From a virus: a DNA stretch of 29,078 nt. The DNA lies in IMG/VR virus record IMGVR_UViG_3300048836_001222, positions 1 through 29,078 of that record; one strand, written 5' to 3'. The translations under genes and the position numbers were made by a program. The notes under the pieces were generated by a model. That model made no database searches and was not told where the DNA came from. It saw only the letters and a list, made by a program, of their open reading frames with translations. Below, piece by piece: positions 23,359-29,078 of the stretch (position 1 is the first letter of the stretch; each line of letters begins with the position of its first letter).

Positions 23359-25626
23359 TTAGCTTCGTTTCTTGCGTTGGAGTTCTTTGAAGCTGACTCG
23401 CTCACGCTTTGGTGCAGATGGTCGGTCGGTTCCAAACAACAACGCTCCCTGCATCGACGCGGCGACGGCGGAGCCGACTAGGCAGTCGAGCCAGTGGTTG
23501 TCGGGTTGCTCGGGGCGGGCTTTCCATTCGTCGACGGTTCGGCCGCGGCCTTCGGTGCGGACGAAGTATTCGGCGGTGACTTGCTCGGCGAACATGCGGT
23601 GTTGGTCGGGGCGATCGCCGAAGATGGAGAGACAGCCCCGATCGCCCATTGAAACGGCGAGTCGCGCGTGCGTGAATGACTTCCACCAGTTGGTGTCGTA
23701 GATCACGTGGCGGATGGCGCGTTTGCCGTGGATCGTGGGGACTCGCCAGTTGAGTCCGACTCGGTCGCCCGGCCGGCGTTTGTATTCACTGAACGGGTTT
23801 GAAGACGCTCCTACGAAACGGCCGTGCGAAGGAAGCAAGATCGAAGCATGGGGGCTTTGCCGGCAGAATTGATAAACGACGTCGGTGGAGTGGCCCCAGT
23901 TGGCGTCGATCAAACAACGACCGATCTTCATTGCCGCTCCGTCGTCGCGCTGCCATTCGCGGCCGAGCAGTTGATCGGTCAAAGATTCAAGGCCGGCGTA
24001 GATGCTGCCTTCGAGTCCGGTTCCCTCGCTCGCGGTTGCAAGCGTGTGTCGCGCGTCGCGAAGGGTGAAGTACGTTCGCTGCTGATCTGGGTACGATCCG
24101 TAGTCGACGACGTAGCCTGTGAAATCGTCCTCCCAAGCGGCGACGACGTAGAATAGAAGTTTGCCTTGGACGTCGATGAACGCGGTGAGATGATTACCGG
24201 CAATGGGGACTCGGGCTCGCGGCATGTGGTTGATCTTGGCGGCGACTCGATCGGCGGTTAGTTGATCGGCACCGATGGTTTCTTCCGGCAGCGGTTCGTT
24301 TTGGTACTCGGCAAAGAAGGCGGCTTCGTCTTGAAGTTTAAGATTCATCGCATGTTGGATTGCCGATAGTTCGTCGTGGTTGAATCGTTCTTTCCACGAG
24401 ACATCCGCGCCGGCGTCCATCGCGGCTCGGTTCTGGCGATAGAACTCGGTGCCGGCCGCTCCGCCATCGCCGGCCCGCAATCCCTCGCTGCGGATTTCGG
24501 CGTAGCGATGCCACAACGTATCGTTGGTGGGAAACGCATTCATCATGCGCGTCCGTTCGCCGTTCCATTCGGGATGCAGGTCGCGATTGAGAATGTTGTC
24601 GGCCATGTCGCCGGGGCGGATGACGGTGCATGGCATGATGCCGGAGATCTTCTTGCCTGGGCCGGCGAGCCCGAGCACCGCGCCGGCGAGGATCGCTTCA
24701 CGGTTGGCGCACTGCGATAACGATCGAGCGGATTCATCGGTTTGCGGGTCGTCCAATACGACGAGCGATGGTCGCACGGTCTTGCCATCGGGTCGTTTGA
24801 ATTTCATGCCTCGGATGCGTCCAGTCAGGCCGGCGACCTTGATGATCGCGCCGCTTGCTTTGCTGCCGGCAATCGTGGGCAAGACGATTTCTTTCGCAGT
24901 CCAACCGATCTGCGTTCGCTTGCCTTGATAGAGCTGCCCGTTGGCGCGGTTGGAGATGCCGTCCAACGCTTGGATCGGAAAGCAGACTTCGGGATAGTCG
25001 GCCAGCAGCAATTCGTTGGCATCGAGTTCGGTCTTGATCGAATCGAGCATGTCGCAGGCGTGACCTTCGTCGCTGCCGATCAAACAAACGAAGTCGCGAT
25101 AGCCATTCAACACTGCCCAAATGCACGCGACCTCCGCGAGCGAGCTCTTCCCCGATCCGCGCGCCATCGCTAGCGAGAATAAGCCGCCACGAACGACCGC
25201 TTCCTCGATCTTGCGAATGACTTTGATGTGGTCCGGCGACCAGGAGAGATGAAACGTGAGGCCGAAATACACTTCGCAAAAGAACTGAAAGCTACCGGCG
25301 GCTCTGGCTTTTCGTTCGATGTCATCGACTTCCGGCAACTCACCGATGTCTCGACCGGCGAGCGCAACGGCGGCGTTTCGCGCGCGGGCTTTCTCTTTGA
25401 CCTTAGCGTAGGGGTCTTCATCGACCGGCGGCTTCGGTGCATGTCGCTTCTCGATCAACCACGCGGTGAACTTCAATAGGTCAACGTGGGTGCCGTCTCC
25501 GATGCGAAGGCCCGCCTCGGTTCGGTAGCGATAGAGTTGCCGTTCGTTGAGCACGGTGCCGAGCGGCGTGCTGTTGACGGTCCGGCAGATCTGGCTCGGC
25601 TTCATCCGTTGAATATCAATCGCCAC
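23359..25626 (-). CDS. Terminase large subunit (GpA-like)
   Basis: This 755-aa protein is the packaging ATPase/nuclease. It has Walker A ARGSGKSS (155-162), Walker B LVVLDD (288-293) with a following PQTDE, then FIDVQ at 483-487, the first RuvC-like nuclease acidic site, and a later DANWGHSTDVV. The order fits the GpA-like terminase family. The N-terminal ~100 residues are an extra region: QLYRYRTEAGLRIGDGTHVD and FTAWLIEKRH resemble the end of the 68-aa gene just upstream. I start at GTG 25626, which overlaps the upstream stop by 11 bp; ATG 25605 is the next choice. It is the second gene of the late operon. An older partial copy of its 3' end lies at 20858. Confidence 0.92.
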   Translation of the reverse strand: MAIDIQRMKPSQICRTVNSTPLGTVLNERQLYRYRTEAGLRIGDGTHVDLLKFTAWLIEKRHAPKPPVDEDPYAKVKEKARARNAAVALAGRDIGELPEVDDIERKARAAGSFQFFCEVYFGLTFHLSWSPDHIKVIRKIEEAVVRGGLFSLAMARGSGKSSLAEVACIWAVLNGYRDFVCLIGSDEGHACDMLDSIKTELDANELLLADYPEVCFPIQALDGISNRANGQLYQGKRTQIGWTAKEIVLPTIAGSKASGAIIKVAGLTGRIRGMKFKRPDGKTVRPSLVVLDDPQTDESARSLSQCANREAILAGAVLGLAGPGKKISGIMPCTVIRPGDMADNILNRDLHPEWNGERTRMMNAFPTNDTLWHRYAEIRSEGLRAGDGGAAGTEFYRQNRAAMDAGADVSWKERFNHDELSAIQHAMNLKLQDEAAFFAEYQNEPLPEETIGADQLTADRVAAKINHMPRARVPIAGNHLTAFIDVQGKLLFYVVAAWEDDFTGYVVDYGSYPDQQRTYFTLRDARHTLATASEGTGLEGSIYAGLESLTDQLLGREWQRDDGAAMKIGRCLIDANWGHSTDVVYQFCRQSPHASILLPSHGRFVGASSNPFSEYKRRPGDRVGLNWRVPTIHGKRAIRHVIYDTNWWKSFTHARLAVSMGDRGCLSIFGDRPDQHRMFAEQVTAEYFVRTEGRGRTVDEWKARPEQPDNHWLDCLVGSAVAASMQGALLFGTDRPSAPKRERVSFKELQRKKRS

Positions 25627-25822
25627 GGTGTTTCTCCTGCAATAGCCAAGCGGCGTAATGGACAAGGTTGATCGTTCCGTCGGCGTTGGTCGGTGCGCCG
25701 TCGGCGAGATCTTGCGAAATCTGCTCGTCCGGCACGATCTGCCGATACGAACTCGTCAGAAGTTTGGCCAATTGCTCGACCGTCAAACGGTTCGGGTTAA
25801 CGCTTCTTGATTCGCCTGCCAT
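25616..25822 (-). CDS. Small terminase-associated protein (possible small subunit)
   Basis: This 68-aa protein is the first gene of the minus-strand operon. It starts at ATG 25822 with a GGAGG site about ten bases upstream; the frame continues to 25978 but that part is unlikely to be coding. Residues 47-66 (NADGTINLVHYAAWLLQEKH) resemble the terminase N-terminus (GDGTHVDLLKFTAWLIEKRH), so both share a short helical domain. Position and overlap with the terminase gene suggest a DNA-recognition or small-terminase role; this is inference. Confidence 0.72.
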   Translation of the reverse strand: MAGESRSVNPNRLTVEQLAKLLTSSYRQIVPDEQISQDLADGAPTNADGTINLVHYAAWLLQEKHRGD

Positions 25823-25917
25823 GGCGGAAAGCCTCCGATGCTTGGGGTTGTTCGCGACACGCCGCACACGCGGGCGACTGTCGCATTGTTTTGCATGTTT
25901 GGCATGGTCGGCCGCAT
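25823..25917. promoter_or_regulatory. Divergent control region between late operon and cassette array
   Basis: The region between the minus-strand terminase operon and the first plus-strand leader must hold promoters for both sides. GCATG occurs three times in 26 bases (25893, 25902, 25914), within TTGCATGTTTGGCATGGTCG and the bases after it. This may be an operator, but the motif is short and no sigma-70 box is clear. Confidence 0.35.
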
Positions 25918-26081
25918 GTTTCACTCGGCGAAACAGGGGCAAACGTGGCCGCGTGTGGGGGTCAAAAGAAAGCTGCAAAATTCCTGAACATTACTGCCAG
26001 ACTTCGCTTGAGGTGTCTCGAAACGCATGGCTCATGTGTGTCAACGAAACGAATTCAAAACCCTTTTTCGGAGACACAAAC
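25918..26081 (+). promoter_or_regulatory. Conserved leader, copy 1 (before the amidoligase)
   Basis: This ~164-bp stretch aligns with three others (27061, 27876, 28419). Conserved parts in order: a CGACACGG/GCACGTCG-like block (here CGAAACAGGGGC), an AAGAAA-rich block, GCTTGAG, then CGCATGGCTCATGTGTGTCA (here 26024-26043), and GGAGACACAAAC just before the gene ATG. Copy 1 is the most diverged. Two overlapping ATGs occur at 26027 and 26034; the second is in frame with the gene at 48 nt. Confidence 0.8.
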
Positions 26082-26939
26082 ATGCACGCCAACGACATCG
26101 CCTTCGGTATCGAAATCGAAACCCACATGCCCGGCCACGACCGTACACCGATCGGCGGCTACCACAACGGATTGCCGGTCGCTTGGCTGCCGGCCGGATG
26201 GAAGGCCGAACGCGACGGCAGCATCCGCACGCCGATGGGACGCAAACCCTGCGAGTTCGTATCGCCGATCCTTCGCGGGTACGAAGGGCTGCGAAACGTA
26301 GAGACCGCGGTCGACGCGATCAAAGAGCGCGGGGCGCGGATCAACGAATCCTGCGGCCTGCACATCACCATTTCTTGGAACGGCGATGCGGCCGCCTTGG
26401 CCCGGTTGATTTCCTTGATCGCCAACCACGAGAAGGCGATCTACGCAGCGACCGGCACCCGACGACGCGAACGAAACCAATGGGCGAAGCAAATCAAGAC
26501 CTACGGCAACAAGGACGCGGCGAAGATGCGATGCGAAAGCGACCGCTACCACCTTTTGAACCTGACGCACTTGGCCCGCGGCAAGAACCGAATCGAGATT
26601 CGGGCCTTCGCCGGGACACTCAACAAAACCAAACTGATCGGCTACATCCAAATGATCCTCGGCTTGGCCGAACTCGCCCTCAACACCAAACGCTGCTCGG
26701 GTTGGGACTACGCCAAGAAGCCCGGAACCAAATCTTGCTGGGACCGCCCCGAAGCGGGCCACGGTGAAACGGAACTCAACCGGCTTTTCTACCGACTCGG
26801 ATGGACGAAGGGTTGGTACAAGGGCGACCTTCGCGACAAACGGTTCGGCGAACTGACCAACGGCGAAACCGGATGCGACTTCCGGCCGGTCAAAAAGAAA
26901 CTTCTCGACCTGGCCCGCAAGTACGACGCGGCGATTTGA
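26082..26939 (+). CDS. Amidoligase (COOH-NH2 ligase) family enzyme
   Basis: This 285-aa protein belongs to the Amidoligase_2 (GCS/GS-like) group, ATP-dependent enzymes that join a carboxylate to an amine to make peptide-like bonds. Seen here: FGIEIETHMP at 8-17 with the metal-binding Glu pair, EFVSPIL at 58-64, CGLHITISW at 91-99 and RIEIRAFAGTLN at 170-181. Family motifs for ATP/Mg are thus all present, so it is likely active. ATG 26082 has a GGAGA site; the in-frame ATG at 26034 would add 16 residues. The gene is divergent to the late operon and the first of four genes with the same leader. Substrate is unknown; amidoligases of phages and plasmids are thought to modify proteins or make peptides. 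Hairpin terminator follows. Confidence 0.87.
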   Translation: MHANDIAFGIEIETHMPGHDRTPIGGYHNGLPVAWLPAGWKAERDGSIRTPMGRKPCEFVSPILRGYEGLRNVETAVDAIKERGARINESCGLHITISWNGDAAALARLISLIANHEKAIYAATGTRRRERNQWAKQIKTYGNKDAAKMRCESDRYHLLNLTHLARGKNRIEIRAFAGTLNKTKLIGYIQMILGLAELALNTKRCSGWDYAKKPGTKSCWDRPEAGHGETELNRLFYRLGWTKGWYKGDLRDKRFGELTNGETGCDFRPVKKKLLDLARKYDAAI

Positions 26940-26962
26940 TCGCCGGCGGCTTGCCGCTTTGA

Positions 26963-26999
26963 AAACGCCGCGGATGGCCCCGCGGCGTTTCTTCGTTTT
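26963..26999 (+). terminator. Rho-independent terminator after the amidoligase
   Basis: A perfect 11-bp stem AAACGCCGCGG/CCGCGGCGTTT (26963-26973 and 26980-26990) with loop ATGGCC is followed by CTTCGTTTTG. It shares GCGGCGTTTCTT with the hairpins at 27814 and 28360. Confidence 0.88.
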
Positions 27000-27060
27000 G
27001 TCGGCGGCCGGCGGGCAACGTCGCGGGCAAACGGCATAAGTAATAGGTAGGGGCCGACAT

Positions 27061-27227
27061 CTTTGATGGACGCGACACGGGGCGTTTGTGCGGCACGTCG
27101 GGCATCTCAAAAAACATGGAAAAACCATGCGAATTCGTGCCGGGATCGGCTTGAGCTTCTTTGAAACGCATGGCTCATGTGTGTCATCGCAAGACGGTTT
27201 TTCATTCACCCAAACGGAGAGACAAAC
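27061..27227 (+). promoter_or_regulatory. Conserved leader, copy 2
   Basis: Starts 62 bases after the amidoligase terminator. It has CGACACGG...GGCACGTCGGG (27073-27102), AAAAAACATG, GGCTTGAGCTTCTTTG (about 27148-27163), CGCATGGCTCATGTGTGTCA (27167-27186), and CGGAGAGACAAAC before the gene ATG. The ATG at 27177 is in frame with the gene at 51 nt. Confidence 0.83.
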
Positions 27228-27497
27228 ATGACCCTCGGACAACTGATTTCGCTTTTGGAAGAGTACCGCGACGAACACGGCGAAGACTGCGAGGTGCGGT
27301 TGATGACGCAGCAGAACTGGCCCTTTGAAAACCACATCGCCGGTGTGACCAGCGGCGCGGAGATGAACGAAGGCGACGACGAGGACGAGGACTACGACGA
27401 CCAAGACGTCGCCGAGGACGCGATGGTCTACATCGTCGAAGGCGGGCAGATCTGCTACGGCAGCAAACGGGCTTGGGAAACCTGCCGCGATTGCTAA
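27228..27497 (+). CDS. Small acidic protein of unknown function
   Basis: This 89-aa protein starts LGQLISLLEEYRDEHGEDCE, a pattern (LGQLI..L......E) I know from short proteins of phages and plasmids without assigned function. It continues LMTQQNWPFENHIAGV, then a strongly acidic stretch (EGDDEDEDYDDQDVAED) and ends AMVYIVEGGQICYG and a Cys-rich tail. The acidic run suggests a DNA mimic or a target of an amidoligase, but nothing shows this. ATG 27228 has a GGAGA site. An upstream in-frame ATG at 27177 would add 17 residues. Confidence 0.8.
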   Translation: MTLGQLISLLEEYRDEHGEDCEVRLMTQQNWPFENHIAGVTSGAEMNEGDDEDEDYDDQDVAEDAMVYIVEGGQICYGSKRAWETCRDC

Positions 27498-27510
27498 CCG
27501 CGAACCATTC

Positions 27511-27550
27511 GGCCGGCGGCGCGACGAGCGCCGCCGGCCTTCTGTATTTT
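27511..27550 (+). terminator. Strong hairpin terminator
   Basis: Perfect 12-bp stem GGCCGGCGGCGC/GCGCCGCCGGCC (27511-27522 and 27528-27539), loop GACGA, then TTCTGTATTTT. It closes the acidic-protein gene. Confidence 0.88.
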
Positions 27551-27572
27551 CAAATCCAACGGAATTCAAAAC

Positions 27573-27788
27573 ATGACCAATCGAGATTCGATCGAACACG
27601 CATACACTGCGGCGCACATTCGGGCGCTGACCCTTCTTGAAAACTTGCACCAACGGATCGAGGACATGCCGGCACCCAGCGACGACGGGCCGGCGATCGG
27701 ATGGGATGACGTCGGTACGCTTCGCCACCTTTGCGCCCGCTTGGAAGAACTGATGGAACCGAACGAACCGGACGACGACGGATCGTAA
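27573..27788 (+). CDS. Small helical protein of unknown function
   Basis: This 71-aa protein reads MTNRDSIEHAYTAAHIRALT, LENLHQRIEDMPAPSDDGPA and ends LEELMEPNEPDDDG. It is mostly helical and acidic at the end. It is the only gene of this block without the conserved leader; just 22 bases separate it from the terminator before it, with AACGGAATTCAAAAC in front of the ATG. It is therefore probably expressed by read-through or a weak own promoter. No named family recognised. Confidence 0.66.
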   Translation: MTNRDSIEHAYTAAHIRALTLLENLHQRIEDMPAPSDDGPAIGWDDVGTLRHLCARLEELMEPNEPDDDGS

Positions 27789-27813
27789 ACAGCGAATATC
27801 GAAGAGCCCGCAA

Positions 27814-27850
27814 CACGCCGCAACGTTGGCCCGACGCCGCGGCGTTTCTT
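27814..27850 (+). terminator. Terminator-like hairpin of the GCGGCGTTTCTT family
   Basis: ACGCCGC (27814-27820) pairs with GCGGCGT (27839-27845), followed by TTCTTTC. Its right arm sequence matches those at 26984 and 28384. Confidence 0.7.
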
Positions 27851-27875
27851 TCAGTGCGGCTGGTTTATCGAAGCT

Positions 27876-28031
27876 CTTTCCTGACGCGACACGGCGGCAC
27901 GTCGGGGCCAACAAGAAACATGCAAAAAGACTGGGAATTACTGCCGGAACTAGCTTGAGCTTGTTGGAAACCCATGGCTCATGTGTGTCACCGAAACGAT
28001 TTTCATTCCTTCCGCAAACGGAGACACAACT
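27876..28031 (+). promoter_or_regulatory. Conserved leader, copy 3
   Basis: The shortest copy, 156 bp. It has CGACACGGCGGCACGTCGGG (27887-27906), AAGAAACATGCAAAAAG, GAATTACTGCCGGAACTAGC, TTGAGCTTG, CCATGGCTCATGTGTGTCA and GGAGACACAACT. The ATG at 27981 is in frame with the gene at 51 nt. The first block lacks the ~12-bp inside piece of copies 2 and 4. Confidence 0.83.
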
Positions 28032-28331
28032 ATGGCCAATGAGACCGCAACCCAAAACCCCGAGACCGCCATCCGCGCCGAGTTGGCAAAACTCGAATGG
28101 ATGATTCCCGACGCCAAACGCGACCTCGCGAAGGCCGCCGCGAAGATGGCCGACCGAGCGATCAGCGCGGTCAAGGAATGCGAGGCGATGATTGCCGGCG
28201 AACCCTGCTCGATGGGTTGGACCGAGTTCGCCGAACAAGATGCCCGCCGCGCTAACGAAGCCAAGGCACGGCTGACCGCCTTGTTTGAACGCCGCCAATT
28301 GCTGCAGTACCTGATCGGCGAAAACGATTGA
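28032..28331 (+). CDS. Small helical protein of unknown function
   Basis: This 99-aa protein is an Ala/Lys/Glu-rich helical hairpin type: MANETATQNPETAIRAELAK, LEWMIPDAKRDLAKAAAKMA, VKECEAMIAGEPC and LTALFERRQLLQYLIGEN. No TM helix, signal or named domain is visible. Leader copy 3 directly precedes it and a GCGGCGTTTCTT hairpin follows. The upstream in-frame ATG would add 17 residues. Confidence 0.78.
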   Translation: MANETATQNPETAIRAELAKLEWMIPDAKRDLAKAAAKMADRAISAVKECEAMIAGEPCSMGWTEFAEQDARRANEAKARLTALFERRQLLQYLIGEND

Positions 28332-28359
28332 CCGCCGGCGAACCCACCCCTTCGCCGAC

Positions 28360-28396
28360 ACGCCGCGACGTTCGCCCAACGCCGCGGCGTTTCTTT
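28360..28396 (+). terminator. Terminator-like hairpin of the GCGGCGTTTCTT family
   Basis: ACGCCGC (28360-28366) pairs with GCGGCGT (28384-28390), with an inner GCGA-CGT-TCGC hairpin, then TTCTTTGTCT. It is near identical to the hairpin at 27814. Confidence 0.72.
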
Positions 28397-28418
28397 GTCT
28401 GGGCATCATTCGCCGGTC

Positions 28419-28586
28419 CTTTCGACTAGCGCGACACGGGCCGTTTCCGGGCCACGTCGGGCGTTCCGAGAAACATGAAAAATCATTGCAAATTGCTGCC
28501 GGAATTGGCTTGAGCTTCTTTGGAACGCATGGCTCATGTGTGTCATCGCAAGACGATTTTCTAACCCTTCCAACACGGAGCAAAAC
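28419..28586 (+). promoter_or_regulatory. Conserved leader, copy 4
   Basis: Has CGACACGGGCC (28432-28442), GGGCCACGTCGGGC (28449-28462), GAGAAACATGAAAAATC, GGCTTGAGCTTCTTTGGAAC and CGCATGGCTCATGTGTGTCA (28526-28545), then ACGGAGCAAAAC before the gene. The short frame at 28529 (Met-Ala-His-Val-Cys-His-Arg) ends after 11 codons at 28564 in this copy. The ATG at 28536 is in frame with the gene at 51 nt. Confidence 0.83.
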
Positions 28587-29078
28587 ATGCCCAGCAACGA
28601 AGCCCGATCCACCTGCACAACAACCCTGCCGTCCATCTTTGAGAAACTGGAAACGTTGGCACCGAACGACGCACGCGATATTCGAATTGCCTTCGAGGCC
28701 GTTTGGGAAAACTTCTACCATTTGGCCGATTGCCTCCAAAGCGCGGCGTCTCGCTTTCGAGGCGAGGAACGCCGATTGTTGACCGCCGAATTCGAGCGAA
28801 CGGAGGAGGCGATGGGTGCGATGGCAAAGAGCCGGTTGAAGGCCATCATGCCTGACGCACCGAACGGCGAGTCGCAAGCGGACGACGGTTCGCCGGCACT
28901 CGAATGCCTTGTGTATGAGACCCAAAAACTTCTAGAGACCCTGACTTCGGAAGTCGACGAATTGGAGCTAATCGAACCTGGTGACATCGAAACGGCCGCT
29001 ATCAACCGCGAGGCTTTAAAAGAGTTACACGACACGATTCTGGCCGCGTCGAAAAGATTCAACAGCTACGTCCGATAG
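28587..29078 (+). CDS. Helical protein of unknown function
   Basis: This 163-aa protein is rich in helix-forming residues: PSIFEKLETLAPNDARDIRI, FEAVWENFYHLADCLQSAAS, RRLLTAEFERTEEAMGAMAK, and a C-terminal acidic part with LTSEVDELELIEPGDIET. No family recognised. It has leader copy 4 and begins at ATG 28587 after a GGAG site. Its TAG is the last three bases of the window, so its terminator is not seen. Confidence 0.78.
   Translation: MPSNEARSTCTTTLPSIFEKLETLAPNDARDIRIAFEAVWENFYHLADCLQSAASRFRGEERRLLTAEFERTEEAMGAMAKSRLKAIMPDAPNGESQADDGSPALECLVYETQKLLETLTSEVDELELIEPGDIETAAINREALKELHDTILAASKRFNSYVR

Noticed and set aside
23046-23435. A 129-aa minus-strand frame after the terminase
   Set aside because: Starts inside the terminase, no motif, runs through repeats; kept only as spacer.
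26082-28586. Integron-like cassette array
   Set aside because: No integrase or attI, and the palindromes between genes have terminator form; the shared element is upstream of the genes, not an attC downstream.
26055-28925. A 956-codon open frame on the minus strand across the whole cassette array, with a repeated DTHEPCV..KLKP-type motif
   Set aside because: It runs antisense through four well-supported genes, terminators and leaders. The repeated motif is just the reverse translation of the conserved leader. High GC and codon bias explain the openness.
1-29078. tRNA genes, CRISPR arrays, integrase or attachment sites
   Set aside because: None is visible on either strand. Ends of the window are gene stops, not att-like repeats.

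Overview
The window is the structural half of a tailed phage, probably a prophage, in a planctomycete. Head and tail genes run on the minus strand from 25822 down to 1, and a short block of small genes runs on the plus strand from 25918 to 29078. I infer a Planctomycetota (Pirellula/Rhodopirellula-like) host from four things: high-GC DNA with few strong Shine-Dalgarno sites, a secreted multi-EF-hand protein, a 23S-IVP/four-helix-bundle gene, and dispersed GGAGTCTGGAGTC-type repeats. No integrase, repressor, replication gene, tRNA, attachment site or CRISPR array is visible, so provirus status is not proven here.

Minus strand in order of transcription: a 68-aa terminase-associated protein (25822-25616); terminase large subunit (25626-23359); an insertion-like segment with a secreted EF-hand protein, short palindromic repeats and a decayed terminase 3' end (23358-20858); two near-identical 65-aa genes; lambda-type portal; a fused HK97-type protease and major capsid protein; two tandem DUF2190 capsid proteins; a predicted lipoprotein cysteine protease, a two-TM thioredoxin-like protein and a small TM/coiled-coil protein; head-tail connector, tail terminator and gp10-like genes; major tail protein; tail-assembly-chaperone pair with a probable -1 frame extension; tape measure; a distal structural protein; an 839-aa protein with a serine-rich stalk of about 450 residues; and a cysteine-rich protein with two glycosyltransferase genes, one fused to a sulfotransferase-like domain. 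Most junctions overlap by 1-14 bases (ATGA, GTGA, TGATG), so this is a translationally coupled late operon.

Two plus-strand genes interrupt it: a DUF4303 gene (10829-11341) and a four-helix-bundle gene (12843-13196). The second is bracketed by an inverted pair of the dispersed repeat. The same pair occurs without a gene at 16482-16587.

The least explained part is the plus-strand block. An amidoligase and three small unknown genes are each preceded by a copy of one ~160-bp leader. Three of the gene ends carry a GC-rich hairpin ending in GCGGCGTTTCTT. In all four leaders an upstream ATG (Met-Cys-Val...) is in frame with the gene ATG, at 48 or 51 nt. This looks like an array of separately transcribed cassettes sharing one control element, or one N-terminal leader, and I do not recognise it as a described family.
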